A stretch of DNA of 64,000 bases, from assembly GCA_949775045.1 (NCBI GenBank), contig OX459097.1:5347185-5411184 (forward strand), read 5' to 3'. The stretch's first letter is position 1, and each line of letters begins with the position of its first letter. The notes under the pieces were generated by a model, which did no database searches, was not told the DNA's origin, and saw nothing but the letters and a program-made list of their open reading frames with translations. Below are positions 12,501-23,497 of the stretch, one piece after another. The translations under genes and the position numbers were made by a program. This stretch comes from Metridium senile (Eukaryota; Cnidaria; Anthozoa; Actiniaria; Metridiidae).

Positions 12501-15061
12501 TTTAGTAGATTCGATAAGATTTTCCTCATTCGCTGGCGATATCAGATATAGCATATATTAGCTCTACGATTAGGCATTAAATACACCATTGTCCAAGCCT
12601 TTGTTAAAATATATCTTACAATGAGGGCTCTATTTGAAGCCATCTAACATTAGAGATTCAAACAAAATTATGATATTTTAGCCGATATTTGCATATCGTG
12701 AATAAAATTCAAATTCTTTTCTGCTGGTTTACAGGTGGAATCGATTCAACTCGCGAAATCGCCCGATATTAGTGAATAATTTATTCCAATGCAAAGGATG
12801 GTTAAACTCCGATCTAAACAAGAGGACTATAGGTAAAAGGACAGTAAGGAACGTTATTTTTTTGCTTCAACACTTTATATTTACAAAGGAAAACAAAACT
12901 AGCGCCATTGTTTCAAGATTTGATAATAAAAAAGCGCTGCCTAGCGGCTTCGGCGTTTCATCACGAAATACTCCATCATAACCCACACAAAGGCAACGTC
13001 TAACTTTTACACTAGTAATATCAACTATTTTAAACAATATTTTGGCGAAATAATTTCTTCCTAACTTACTCCCGTTGGGATTGTAACGAGTTGTGTTACT
13101 ATGACTACCCTAGTCTCAATTTTCCCCCCGCATTCCAGTCATTTTCACGTGCTGCAGGTTAAGTTCAGTTTCCCAAGTGCAGCAAAATTGACCAAACTGA
13201 ACGTACGTTTTTCAGTTATACTATGCTCAAGTGAACGGAGAACAATGCCGTGAGCTCAACCCTTGTTTATTACTAATAATAGAACGCTTTTATCTGTTTA
13301 ATAAAAACTGTGCTCATTCTTGCAAAACGAATAATTGTCCATTTTAATAATACGTTCAGGACGATTTTGATAGGAGTAACTGCGAAATCGACTTATTGAT
13401 GTTTTTCTTTGACTTTTGCGAGTGAGGTTGTTAGAATTCGCAAAGGTGTTAAATAATTTAGCAAGATCTGGATGCCAGGGTGGAACGTAAAGACTAAAAT
13501 CTCTCTCCATTGAAAACATGTCAAAAATACCCTTATTGCCTTTGGATAACCATTCAAGAATAAGTTTAGAACTATAATGTTTTAAAAGCACGAATAAACA
13601 ATTAAAGAATGACTCAAACAAGCTCGCTGTGTCTCATCATAGTCATGAATAGCGAGCGCAAAAACTGTAAACATTGTAGATTGGCTAGCGTCTGGGGATG
13701 CAGAAAACATTTTCGGAAATCATCAGCGTTTTTCCTTTGAGTAAAAGTATGTGCTCCGTAGAACGATTAAACGCCATCATTGTTATTTACTCTCTGTACA
13801 ACAACACATAATAGATGCAATGTTCTTAGTTTCTTGTCGTTGCACTCCCTGGCTGGCGATGGGGGATTTTCGTTCGGCTTGGAACAACATTGTTTAGATC
13901 CCGAGGTGTTTGTAATGTTTCAAACTTTGTTTATTGCTACATATACCTGTTGCCCCAGAATTGAGTCATCTCCGTAAACCGCTTCCAGATTATTATTATT
14001 ACAACGAATCTACTGAAGAAAATCCTCAAATATTCTCAATTGAATTGGCCGAAAATGATAGAAATCGCAGCCTACTAAGTCTTTAGAGATATACCCGGGT
14101 GTCTTCACATAAAATTCCCCTTCGTTTACTTTTTGAATTCTAAAAATATGTATTAAAATCGATGAAAATTACCGGTAAAATGTGTTATGATTTTGTTTAG
14201 GAGAGATATACATAATAATATCCCAAGCACATTAATGCATCGATAACTTACCCAGTTACGACCACTGTAAAATCCAGTATGTTCCATCCGCTCCGTAAAT
14301 ATGAACCAGGATGAAGTATAAATCCCATTGCTAAAACCTTCAATAGACATTCTAAACAGAAAATTCCGAGTAGATATATTTCAAGGCCGTCCTGCAAGTA
14401 GAAGTATGGTTGTGCATTACAGTTACCTGTCGTACTCACGCATATCAAAGAAAAATAAATGGGAAATTCCTTTCCCACATGAAATCAAGGACTAGCTTTA
14501 GTTGAATACTTACAATTTGAATGTTCAGGTCGGATTTGTCTTTTACTGGCAAAGGCTTATTTGCGGCAAGAAGAATACAATTCACAAGAATCGTCGTTAA
14601 AATAAAATATTCAAACGGCTTGTTCGCTGTTAAGGCTTACAACATGAACCAAAAACTCCACGAAGTCGTAAAATTTAACACGCTTCTATGAACAAAATAA
14701 TACTACAACACTACACTAATTTTAAAACTACAACTATTCTACGTATAGAAATTATAATTGCTTGGAAATTGTAACAATATTCTACTCTATACTGAATAAT
14801 ATAGACAACGCCATACAAGATATATACTCTGCTTATAAAGGATACTTTCGACTCGACGATTTTCTTACACACTTTACGTATTATATTCCCTTCAGACAAT
14901 AAAAATAGTGATCTGTTCGAAGTTATTATGCTTCCCAATGTTAACGGTGCTGGATCTCCCTGAATCGAAGCCGAAGCGCTTCGAGTTCTACTGTTTGTCA
15001 TTCTCGTTTTCGTGTAATAGTCTTCTGAAGGCACAGAAGAAGGACGACGCATATCCGCCAT
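457..15061 (-). CDS. Cav2-type voltage-gated calcium channel alpha-1 subunit, 5' part (gene continues off left edge)
   Basis: Pore-forming subunit of a high-voltage-activated (N/P/Q/R-like) calcium channel of the plasma membrane. Visible exons on the minus strand are 15061-14846, 14618-14514, 14391-14252, then either 709-606 or 563-457. Spliced, they encode a short Ser/Arg-rich N-terminus, the pre-S1 stretch [15 protein letters not shown]1 ([18 protein letters not shown]), S2 ([19 protein letters not shown]), S3 ([13 protein letters not shown]) and S4 ([18 protein letters not shown]). The S2-S3 style (GIFC-E, GSYLR-GWN--DF-VV-TG) and the LSE-N-IRK motif fit Cav2 better than Cav1 or Cav3. Phases agree at every junction (0, 0, 2). 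The start ATG has an in-frame TAA 33 nt upstream. The intron from 14251 to 710 is about 13.5 kb. S5 and repeats II-IV are not in the window. That it is Cav2 rather than another HVA class is a family-level inference. Confidence 0.88.
606..709 (-). CDS. Cav2-like alternative exon 4a: S3b-S4 paddle and S4 of repeat I
   Basis: 104 bp, acceptor TTGCAG and donor GTAAGT, phase 2 in and 1 out, so it joins exon 3 in frame. It encodes [13 protein letters not shown] (S3b and S3-S4 loop), then [20 protein letters not shown], the S4 helix with basic residues every third position. It is homologous to the next exon (457-563). The S4 protein sequence is identical while the loop differs and is one residue shorter. 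This copy lies nearer exon 3. Confidence 0.87.
2210..2605. repeat. 91-bp minisatellite, about 4.3 copies
   Basis: Unit starts fall at 2229, 2320, 2411, 2501 and 2591 (period 90-91). Each unit carries GAAATGAAAAAGAGATTC, then AAAGTGAAAGTGACTTCGCA and a CACTGTAGTAGTG near-palindrome. Copies differ by a few substitutions. The open frames on the minus strand here are by-products of the repeat. Confidence 0.85.
4225..4630. repeat. Three-copy tandem repeat of about 145 bp
   Basis: The phrase ATTTCTGGTTCAAAAA recurs at 4261, 4413 and 4555, with GCTTTGATAAATATGACAGC and GTTTTTGATGTACT between copies. Copies are diverged by indels in the poly-T stretches. Confidence 0.75.
7556..7780. repeat. (ATTC)n-rich microsatellite, degenerate
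   Basis: Runs of ATTC/CATT interrupted by ATGCATCCATTGACTCATTT, which appears twice, so the tract also has a longer internal duplication. Confidence 0.75.
8695..8998. repeat. Duplicated block of about 150 bp
   Basis: Two adjacent copies share CAATTTGAAGAAGCATT, CTTACATATATTTAGAAAAG or near matches, and TACATGTATATGTGAAAG, each ending with TCACTAC. The copies are diverged, so the duplication is old. Confidence 0.65.
14252..14391 (-). CDS. Cav2-like exon 3: repeat I S2-S3
   Basis: 140 bp, with acceptor TTGCAG and donor GTAAGT, phase 0 in and 2 out. It encodes S2 ([19 protein letters not shown] with the conserved acidic residue of the gating charge transfer centre), the linker [11 protein letters not shown] and S3 ([10 protein letters not shown]). 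The final GG pairs with the first base of either downstream S4 exon to make a Gly codon. Confidence 0.88.
14514..14618 (-). CDS. Cav2-like exon 2: repeat I S1 and S1-S2 loop
   Basis: 35 codons, from acceptor AAG (rc of 14619-14621) to donor GTAAGT, phase 0 on both sides. It encodes helix S1 ([18 protein letters not shown]) and a charged extracellular loop ([16 protein letters not shown]). An alternative AG lies 9 nt upstream but would break phase with exon 1. Confidence 0.83.
14846..15061 (-). CDS. Cav2-like exon 1: start codon, N-terminus, pre-S1
   Basis: 72 codons beginning [10 protein letters not shown] and ending KKIVESK, followed by donor GTATCC (phase 0). The first 45 residues are rich in Ser, Arg and Thr and look disordered. 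The last 25 match the conserved pre-S1 segment of Cav2 channels (family pattern LFxLSxxNxIRKxxxxIxE). The next exon continues with PFEYFIL, which completes the family motif exactly. Confidence 0.85.
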
Positions 15062-18000
15062 ATTGAAGACTGTTTTAAAACCCCTAAACCCTTAGACACC
15101 TGTATAGCAATTATTTATAAAATTGTAGTTCTCGTTGAGATGATTTTACGAGTTCCTTTCCAGCCATCATGAATGTCGGCGAACCATCTTAGCTTGTCTT
15201 GCTTGACACTATATGCTAATTACAACACAAACCGATGATGACGGCAACCTATCAGAGCTCCCCGCAATGTCCTACACACGTGACTACTAGTAAGACTCGT
15301 TGGGCGGACCGTATTGTGCACATAACAATACGCATCTTTAAAGGTACACCTGGTTCGACAGTTCGAAAAATCCCGCTTCACAAGCCGGAAGAGAGCAAGT
15401 TTAGAACTCTTGATCGATAGAGTTGAACTCCTCCACCAAGTAAACCTGTCGTTTTGATTCGATATTTACCGTCTTAGACGTGCAAACTATAGGCGTGAGG
15501 GCGATGAGAGGGAGATAAAGCCAAGATCGATCGGTGGAGGCGTGCGGAAAATCCACGACAAAAATAATACCCTTCAACCCCTTAAAACACGCAGTAAAGG
15601 CAACTCGAAAATAAGCAAAAATATTTAATGTTTACATCCAATTATAGCTAGTATAACAAAGGGTTTACGACAAATTTCGCGACTTCTATCCTATTTCTGG
15701 AAAAATTTTGTAAAATCATATCAACCATAAAAATTAGTGCATAAGTGATTATTTCCGGTAGTAAGGTAAATCCTCATCTTTTTATTGTTATCATTTCTTT
15801 GAAAAATATTTACACCAATAGTTAGGTACTGATCAAGTCATCATTGAATCAACTCTATAAGCATTGCTTTGTTTTAATACGTGACCCAACATTGTAGTAT
15901 TTATTGCGCTTATCTAAGTTGGACACCAATTTTGTTTCGGAATTCTCGATGGCTGTGAGCGGAGAAACTTTAAGGAGTAGCAATTTCTCGAGAGCTATCT
16001 AGAGATTGGTCCATTCTATGCTTTAAAGATACCTTTGCGTCATTCTAACAAGGAATTTGTATAAATCATGAGAAAGCGTACCGGTTCGTTCAAAATGCGT
16101 GATTTTAGAATATGAAGTGCGCGCTAAGCGTGAAACCTTCTCAAGCTTTACTATTCCCAAATTTCTTTACATTACATCATAGAATTTCCCCAGACTAAAT
16201 TTCTGCCATTGGAAAGTAAATTTATTCCTGCTTGCTATAGAAATGAAATCGAGGAGGCTTTGCAATATTTATGCTTCTACACTGAAGACGCGATAAGAGA
16301 ATTGTTGTTAATGAAATCATACTCAAAACAACCATATATAAGTCAGTGATGTTTCGCTGCCCACCAAACACCACAGCATTCTTTCCTCTCTTGTCCAACA
16401 CCAAACCTAACCGAGATACAAGGAATAATTCTAAGAAATCCGCAGCATTCAAAGGAAAGAAAAAAATTCGGTTTTAAATGTCCCCAGCGTTTATTCCCTG
16501 TTGCATCAATTATAAATAAGGACAGCTGGCGATATGTCATTTTAGTGTTCACCCATTTTCGGACCCAGCTCACATCTTGACTTCTAGCTTTTTCACTTAT
16601 GTTTGAAGCCAAGTTCTAACGATAAAGTGAGAGATTTTGCAGTAATTTTAAGTAGTTCTGCGCAAAGATAAACAATTTCAAACGTGGCGTTCCTTAGCGT
16701 GTTACAACGCAGTGTAGTTTAGGACGCGCTACGAAATCCTGGGACCTGTTAATTCATCGTCAATAAACTAACCAGTTGTATAGATATTTCCTCTTTAAAT
16801 TCCATCCACAAAGAATTAAAATCATTAGCATCGTTAACAAGAATAATTCAAATAACAAGAGTACGTTAGATCATAAATTCTATTGTTATTTGTTTACCCT
16901 TCCCGGGAATAAAATACAAAACAAAAAAATCTAAAATAATGATTGTTTGGAGTGCTTGAAAGGGGGTTAGCACGTCTAGTATAACAAAGACCGAACTAAT
17001 TTTATAAATTATATTATTAATTTAAATGAAATTTTATTTTGAAAAGAAAAAAGGTGATGATCATCCGCGTTATTGTTGGAGTGCGGGCTCAAATGCGTCG
17101 AAGTGATGTTTTTTCAAAGATCTCGATGAATCTTTGATGTACATAATACAGGGGGTTTTTTTTCTAGAAAATGCTTTAACCTTTAAAAATTGTCATATCG
17201 GGTCTAGTTTTCTGGCTCAATATTTGAGAGCCAAACGGTTGCGTTTTAGAGATGCATTTGAAGACAATGAAAAGTTAATACTTTAAGCTTCTTTAATAAG
17301 TGGATATTTACATGATCTAAAAATATGTCTCTGCGTTGCTGTGTACTTAAAATCAAGGAATGTACATTCCAAACGTAAATACTATGCATATGCACCTAGC
17401 TTTGAAATATTCCATTGCGCCTTCTTCCGCATTTTCTTACTATTTTGATTTTGTTTTCTTTTTAATTTGAAGGAATTCTTTCATTCATCCCTCCGTTTTT
17501 TCCGTTTTATTCCTTCTTTTGACTTTCTCTCTCTTCCCTCCGCGTTTTCTTACTATTTTGACTTTGTTTTGTTTTTGATTTGAAGGAATTATTTCATTCA
17601 TCCCTCCGTATTTTTCCTTCTTTTGTCTTTCTCTCTCTTCCCATTTCTTATTGATCCCTATTCCCATTTTTCTCTTTTTCTTTCTTCAGTCTTCCTTGAC
17701 TCCCTTTCTTCCACTCTTCTTTGTTCCGTCCTTCAATTTATTATTTAATCCTTTTCAATGCAAAGGGTAGCTGTAATCGCATTTCACATCATTTCAATGC
17801 GTTCTACAATGTATAGTACTTATGCACAGACCGCTGTTTCTTTCTTCCTTATTTCTTTCTTTTAACCTTGTCTATGCCTTCCGATTTTCTCCTTTTTGAG
17901 CCTTCATTGTTTATTCTCCCATTTATTTTTTTCATTCCTTCTATTTATTTCTACAGTTTTTTTTTTTTTTTTAGTTCTAATATATAAAAATGTCTCTAAA

Positions 18001-18454
18001 TTTTACTTGTTAAACAAATCGAGGTTTAGTTGTAGAATGCGCTTTAAAAATACTCATTATTATCATTATTATTCATTCATGGTTTGTTTTATTTTCATTC
18101 AACATTTCTTTTATTCTCGTATATATTTACTTATCTAAGCATATTTGTGCTTGCCAAGCTTCCAACAAAGCGAGCCATAGAACACCTGTAGGGTCTAGTA
18201 AGATGACAAGATGAAAATAACCAATCACTGACCAGGGATCTTTACACATTTTCCTACTATATTTTCAAATCCTCTAAACTAGTCAATCAGATTGTTTGCG
18301 TTGGGAAAAAGTGGAATATCAAATTATTGTTCAAGCTCAATTGCATATTCTTGATTCTAAGAAATCCCATTCAATTAGTATATAAAATGATACAATTAGA
18401 TGACAAAATTAGGTTGATATTTTGTTTGTATTGATTTTGGTCAAAAAGATTATA

Positions 18455-18530
18455 TATTCTATTCTATTCTATTCTATTCTATTCTATTCTATTCTATTCT
18501 ATTCTATTCTATTCTTTTCTATTCTATTAT
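18455..18530. repeat. (ATTCT)n pentanucleotide microsatellite
   Basis: About 14 uninterrupted ATTCT units with one T-for-A change near the end, followed by TATTTTATTTTATTATATT. Confidence 0.9.
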
Positions 18531-19089
18531 GTAGTATTGTATTGTATTTTATTTTATTATATTATATTATATTTTTCGTTTTTATGTTTTTTTTTTTATA
18601 GATTAGTACTGTTTTATCCTTCCATTAATTTCGCTTTTTTAATTCATTTTTATTCCATTCCATACTTTGCTTAAATTTCCCATTTCGTTCACTATTTATT
18701 TTTGTCATTTTTTTCTCATTTCGTTTTCCCCCCTTTTTTCGTTTCATTTTCGTTTCATTTTATTCATTCTTTTCAAAATTTGAATTTAATTTCATACTAA
18801 CAACTAATTCTGATGATCGTAAACTTTGAACGGTCCTAAAAAAATAGTCGACATTGTTAAGCGCACTTGAAAATAATTTAAATGTATAGAAAGTGCGCTA
18901 TATATATATTCCATATCTTCATTCAATACCATCTAATTGTCCATTCAGTTCCATCTTTTCAAATTTCCATTTGATTTCCATTTCTCCCCCTATCTTTATT
19001 TATTGTTATTTCCCATTTAATTTAGTCTTAATTTTCATTTTTTTTTACTATTTTTCCTTTTATAGTCTTTTCAAAATTCCATTTGATTT

Positions 19090-19335
19090 CCATTTCTCTC
19101 CTATCTTTATTCAATGTTATTTCCCAGGAGCCTATTATCATTTTTTTAACATTTTTAATTTGCTTATTCTAAACTTGCATTTATTTTTTGAAAATGCATA
19201 TTTTATTTTATTTTTATCTCCTATCTTTATTCAATGTTATTTCCCAGGAGCCCATTATCATTTTATAATTTTTTTTACTATTTTTAATTTGGTTATTCTA
19301 AACTTGCATTCATTTTTTGAAAATGCATATTTTAT
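19090..19335. repeat. Tandem duplication, about 121 bp, two copies
   Basis: The phrase TATCTTTATTCAATGTTATT, followed by TCCCAGGAGC, occurs near 19101 and 19222, and both are followed by AACTTGCATT...TTTTGAAAATGCATATTTTA. An earlier partial copy lies at about 18960-19020. Confidence 0.7.
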
Positions 19336-19567
19336 TGTCTCGGTTCTTTCCTGGTCGTACTTTAAACGTTATATATTATCGCATTTGTGTTGATCATATC
19401 ACATGTATTTCTATTTTCAAACGGTTTTCGATAAAAAAAGATGCTATACTTCAATTAACTATTGTCATGTACTTATCTTGATTTCCTTGTAAAAAGATAA
19501 CCGATTAGCAGAATTTGCTATCAAGATGCTATATTTTACCGTCAGTTTTGAAAAGCACTGATTACTA

Positions 19568-19648
<81 letters not shown>

Positions 19649-19650
19649 TT
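19568..19650. repeat. (AAT)n trinucleotide microsatellite
   Basis: About 26 AAT units with a single AAA interruption, directly before the 122/128-bp satellite. Confidence 0.9.
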
Positions 19651-19679
19651 TATTTAATATAATAATACTTTTTAAAAAT

Positions 19680-20215
19680 TACAATCAATAACATTTATAT
19701 AAAATTACATAATGTATTATTATTAAATAACAATAAATAATAATAAGAATTTTGGTTAATATAATAATACTTTTTAATCGATAAATCTTTAACTTATGTC
19801 TCAAAATTACAATCAATAAAATTTATATAAAATTACATAATGTATTATTATTAAATAACAATAAATAAGAATTTTGGTTAATATAATAATACTTTTTAAT
19901 CGATAAATCTTTAACTTATGTTTCAAAATTACAATCAATAAAATTTATATAAAATTACATAATGTATTATTATTAAATAACAATAAATAATAATAAGAAT
20001 TTTGGTTAATATAATAATACTTTTTAATCGATAAATCTTTAACTTATGTCTCAAAATTACAATCAATAAAATTTATATAAAATTACATAATGTATTATTA
20101 TTAAATAACAATAAATAAGAATTTTGGTTAATATAATAATACTTTTTAATCGATAAATCTTTAACTTATGTTTCAAAATTACAATCAATAAAATTTATAT
20201 AAAATTACATATTAA
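19680..20215. repeat. Higher-order satellite: alternating 122/128-bp units
   Basis: The phrase GAATTTTGGTTAATATAATA starts at 19747, 19869, 19997 and 20119, so spacings alternate 122, 128 and 122. Units with AATAATAAGAATTTTGG alternate with units with AATAAGAATTTTGG, and TTATGTCTC alternates with TTATGTTTC. This is a 250-bp dimeric higher-order repeat. Confidence 0.85.
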
Positions 20216-20752
20216 ATGTATCTAAATTCGTTATCACATAACATACATGTAATAATAGTAATAATATAAATGCTGTTCAAAGAAAGGAAGAATGGAATTA
20301 TATATGCATATAAAAACTATGCAATCATCTAAAATATATAATATGCAAATCTAATAATAACTTATTATTGTTATTATTATAACCAACTACGTTCTTGTGA
20401 CGCTTTACAAAACAAATTATCTACAAATTATTGAGGAACTACGAAATTACACAAAAACTTAATAAGACCTATTAGCAACAAATCTAGAAAATAGACAAGT
20501 CTTAATGATTTTTTTTTTACAGCAGAAATTGACTAGGATAAATTCAATTATTTTGAGTTTAGTTTTACAACCTTCCGGTAACATGAGCATCCCTATCGAA
20601 AACCCTTTAACATAGCACTATTCAATCTATTATGAACCGCGTATCAACAAGGCGGAGGATCGCGGGCGCACCAAGCTACTACGGCTAGGGACTGAGCCGA
20701 GTCGTATCAATTTGCTTTTAACGCGTGTGTACATTCAACGTTGCTTCCAGTG

Positions 20753-21040
20753 TGATACACCCTTTCCGAAAAGGTTTGTCACCCGTGAAAAGCACACAAG
20801 CTAGTGGCGCAAAGGATCATGGATCAGTTCAGAAGCTAAATGTGCATTCGGGACGCCTTTCTTGTTGTTTGATAAGTCAAAATGGACATTTCTCAATAAC
20901 ATATTGACAAGTGTATCAATGTGGCCATGAAATACCTGCGTTCTAGTAAACTATACATAGGTTACCCATAGTCACCTGCGCTACTAGCTTGTGTGCTTTT
21001 CGCTTCAAGGGTGACAAAGTTTCTCGGAAATGGTGTATCA
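20753..21040. mobile_element. MITE with long terminal inverted repeats (family M1, intact copy)
   Basis: The left end TGATACACCCTTTCCGAAAA and the inner stretch AAAAGCACACAAGCTAGTGG are mirrored by a right end finishing ...GGAAATGGTGTATCA. Length 288 bp, no coding capacity. A second copy (50532-51032) carries an insertion, so this copy serves as an empty-site reference. Confidence 0.8.
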
Positions 21041-21229
21041 GACCTCGTCTACACGAATCCGATCAGGCTGAAACCGCATAGAAAAATTTGCGTCCACACG
21101 TATCCGGAGGATTCAAGTAAAAGTATGCAGTTTCGGTGACCGGATTCACTGGATTCGTGTGGACGATAGGCCGATTCGCATCAAAAAGTATGCGGTTTCA
21201 GAAGTATCCGGATCCGTGTAGACGGGGTC
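21041..21229. mobile_element. MITE, PIF/Harbinger-like (family M2, copy 1)
   Basis: Ends GACCTCGTCTACACG and CGTGTAGACGGGGTC are inverted, flanked by the 3-bp direct repeat TCA (21038-21040 and 21230-21232). It sits exactly at the end of MITE M1 and used its terminal TCA as target. The superfamily is inferred from the 3-bp target duplication. Confidence 0.75.
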
Positions 21230-21359
21230 TCAGTTGTACAACCTGTCGAATGGAATAGCATTGACCCACGCATACGCTATATCACGTTGAAAAATATTTA
21301 TAGCTTATAGCGCAACGTTTCACGAATTACAGAATTTTGAACAGGATGGTATTTTGCGC

Positions 21360-21970
21360 GACAAACCACTGTTTATTTGTTTGATGTTTGGTTTGATGGT
21401 GATTTAGATTGTATGATTGGGTTTGCTTGTTTGTGTCATAGGTTTGTTTGTCTGCCTCATTGGTCTGTTTGCTAGTTTGTTCGTCTGTCTGTCTGTTTGC
21501 TTCTCTGTCTCATAGGTTTGTCTGTCTGTTTGCTTGCTTTTATACTTGTTTGTCTGTCACATAGGTCTGTTTGTCTGTCTGTTTGTCACAGGTTTGTTTG
21601 TTTGTTTTTATGCTTGTTTGTTTGATTATTGGTCTGTTGTTGATTGCATGATTGTTTCAGTGTGATTTGTTTGTCTTTGTCGTAGGTTTGCCTGCGGTGT
21701 GTCTGTTGGTTGTTTGTTTTTGTGCTTGTTTATTTGTTTATTTGTTTGTTGTTGATTGTATGATTGTTTCAGTGTGTTTTTTTTTTATTTGTCTGTCTGT
21801 TTGCTTTTATGCTTGTGTGTTTGTTTGTTGGTCCGTTTTTGATTGCAAGATTTTTTCATGCAGTGTGGTGTGTGTATTTGTCAATCTGTTTGTTTTTATG
21901 CTTGTTTGTTTGATTATTGTTCTGTTCTTGATTGCATGATTGTTTCATTGTGGTTTTGTTAATTTGTTTC
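21360..21970. repeat. TTTGT/CTGT-rich degenerate repeat tract
   Basis: Long stretch of GTTTGTTTGTCTGTCTG-type sequence with larger repeated phrases such as GATTGCATGATTGTTTCA. Its plus-strand frame reads as Cys/Val/Phe-rich protein only because of the repeat. Confidence 0.75.
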
Positions 21971-22055
21971 TGTTTGTATAATGTATAGCTTTATACGACT
22001 AACCTAACCATCGTCAAATTACATATATAAAGTCAACGGCACACTAGCCAACAAC

Positions 22056-22190
22056 ATGGAGGCTATTTCAAAGGTCGTTGTTGCAATCAGGACTATAGTC
22101 CACACTCTGAAGCCTGAAAAGGATGTCGGTATTTCCTCTCGTGTTATCGATATATTCATAGCATATTTTGCTGGTACGTGTGTTATATGA
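22056..22190 (+). pseudogene. Histone H2B-like fragment (probable relic)
   Basis: An ATG-started frame of 44 codons reads MEAISKVVVAIRTIV, then HTLKPEKDVGISSRVIDIF, IAYFAG and a stop soon after. The stretch with P-[DE]-x-x-GISS-[KR]-x-[MI]-x-I-[MF]-x-[SA]-[FY] resembles the alpha1-L1-alpha2 part of the H2B histone fold. H2B's C-terminal helices are absent. Two diverged inverted copies follow (22265-22335 and about 22410-22520). I see the motif pattern; that it derives from H2B is inference, and a chance match is possible. Confidence 0.35.
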
Positions 22191-22264
22191 CCATAACAAG
22201 TTGTTGCAGGGGTAGATGATGATACAAATATTTCTCGAAAAAAACCCGTAAAATAAATCACAAA

Positions 22265-22520
22265 TTATGTTGATATTAACCGACATCCTTTGCTGGTTTA
22301 GAGTCTGGATTGTAGCTTCGGGTGCGACAACGGTTTTTGAAATAGGTGTATACATATAACGCACCGCACTACATTAACTTGTTTTGGTCATTTTGACACA
22401 AGCATGTACAACCAAAATATGCTTTAAATAAATCGATGAGATTGAGAAAAAATGCCGACATCCTTTGCACTCTTCAGAGTATTTACTGTTGCTTCGGGTG
22501 CGACAGTAAACCATAGTTAA
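22265..22520 (-). pseudogene. Two degraded inverted copies of the H2B-like fragment
   Basis: On the minus strand, rc of about 22265-22335 gives TATTTCAAAAACCGTTGTCG...AAAGGATGTCGG and rc of about 22410-22520 gives GTCGCACCCGAAGCAACAGT...AAAGGATGTCGGCATT. Both align with 22060-22160 of the plus strand. Both have lost the frame: one diverges after the GTCGG, the other reaches TAA. The second retains similarity through ATCGAT-TATT-A-AGCATATTTTG. Confidence 0.45.
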
Positions 22521-22564
22521 TATTAACTATGAGTAAACTAAAAGATTTTTGAAATATGTGTATA

Positions 22565-22730
22565 CAGTGGAACCCCGCCTTACGGCCCGTTATTGCGGCC
22601 AGTTTTTTAGGTCCCGACAAAATGCGTGCCCATACATTTTCTATAAAATTTACCCGCTTAATACGGCCACCCCGTTAACACGGCCACTTTGGGCTGTCCC
22701 TTCGGTGGCCGGTTTAACGGGGTTCCACTG
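22565..22730. mobile_element. Pogo/Tigger-like MITE
   Basis: Ends CAGTGGAACCCCG and CGGGGTTCCACTG are perfectly inverted and flanked by TA on both sides. The CAGTGGAACC terminus is typical of pogo-type Tc1/mariner elements. 166 bp, internally GC-rich (CGGCCAC repeats), non-coding. Confidence 0.82.
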
Positions 22731-23368
22731 TAATTACTACCAATACATATTCTATATTTCAGACTACTACAAAAACTCAGTTCCAATTAGGCTCGGTTTT
22801 CTGTTGTTTTGAGGTATCAATTATGCCAGTCATTTAAACTAATGTATTGCGTGGCTTACCATCGCCATTGGGGGCCAATACTCATGGCTCCATGTAGTTG
22901 AAAACATCCAATGTACGAGAAAAATGTTCATTGTTATATAAGATATTTTCTAAGAAGAATTCAATGTACTTAGATAGATAGATAATTTATTATCTGCAGC
23001 CTGCTAAATTGCTTAAAATTACGTTGATATTAGGTAAATGACTAAAAACTAAAATGTATGAAAATATATATGAATATCGAATATTTAGTTCAAAGAAATT
23101 CCACGAAAAATATGATTAAAATCGAACATACTTGGGAAAAATTCAAAAATCGACAAATGTGATCTTGGTTTAGAAATGGAATTGGAATATTCATTTTACA
23201 CTGCCCACTTGCAATTAATATATCTGCTAAAGCAGATTTGGAGTAGTTCATAAGACCATATCTAGTACTCAGGCTTTCTTTGTGGCTTTTGTTTAGAACT
23301 CGTCAGCTGATATTCCCTGGGCACTTAGCACTCTGTTTTCTAGTGTTTTGTTTGGTTGACCTTTCTTA

Positions 23369-23485
23369 GGGGCTGTTTATAAGAAAGCGAGTTGATAACT
23401 CTTTTGTTTTGTATTCCCCGGGGGACTCAAAACAATAGAGTTATCCCGGCTAGCAGGGACAACTCACCTTCATATAAACAGCCCC
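23369..23485. mobile_element. Short inverted-repeat element (GGGGCTGTTTAT ends)
   Basis: GGGGCTGTTTATA at the left is mirrored by ATATAAACAGCCCC at the right, with further inner pairing (GAGTTGATAACTCTTTTG against a mirrored GAGTTATCCC stretch). About 117 bp. No clear target duplication. Confidence 0.65.
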
Positions 23486-23497
23486 TGAAGCCCCTTA

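Larger units (their letters stand above)
710..14251. other. Large Cav2 intron: no further exon recognised
   Basis: 13.5 kb of AT-rich sequence between exons 3 and 4a. Both strands were read for channel motifs and none was found; exon 3 (phase 2) joins the S4 exons directly. It holds a 91-bp tandem repeat (2210-2605), a three-copy repeat of about 145 bp (4225-4630), an ATTC microsatellite (7556-7780), a duplicated block of about 150 bp (8695-8998) and short tandem units with the core GGTAAAAGTAATAA (10740-10960). The remainder is plain AT-rich DNA with no supported gene. Confidence 0.7.

Noticed and set aside
18893..19393. 166-codon Phe/Ile-rich plus-strand frame
   Set aside because: T-rich, repeated low-complexity sequence (two copies of the same unit of about 121 bp) with no recognisable domain.
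20725..20907. 60-codon plus-strand frame
   Set aside because: Lies inside MITE M1; the same sequence at 50532 does not keep the frame.
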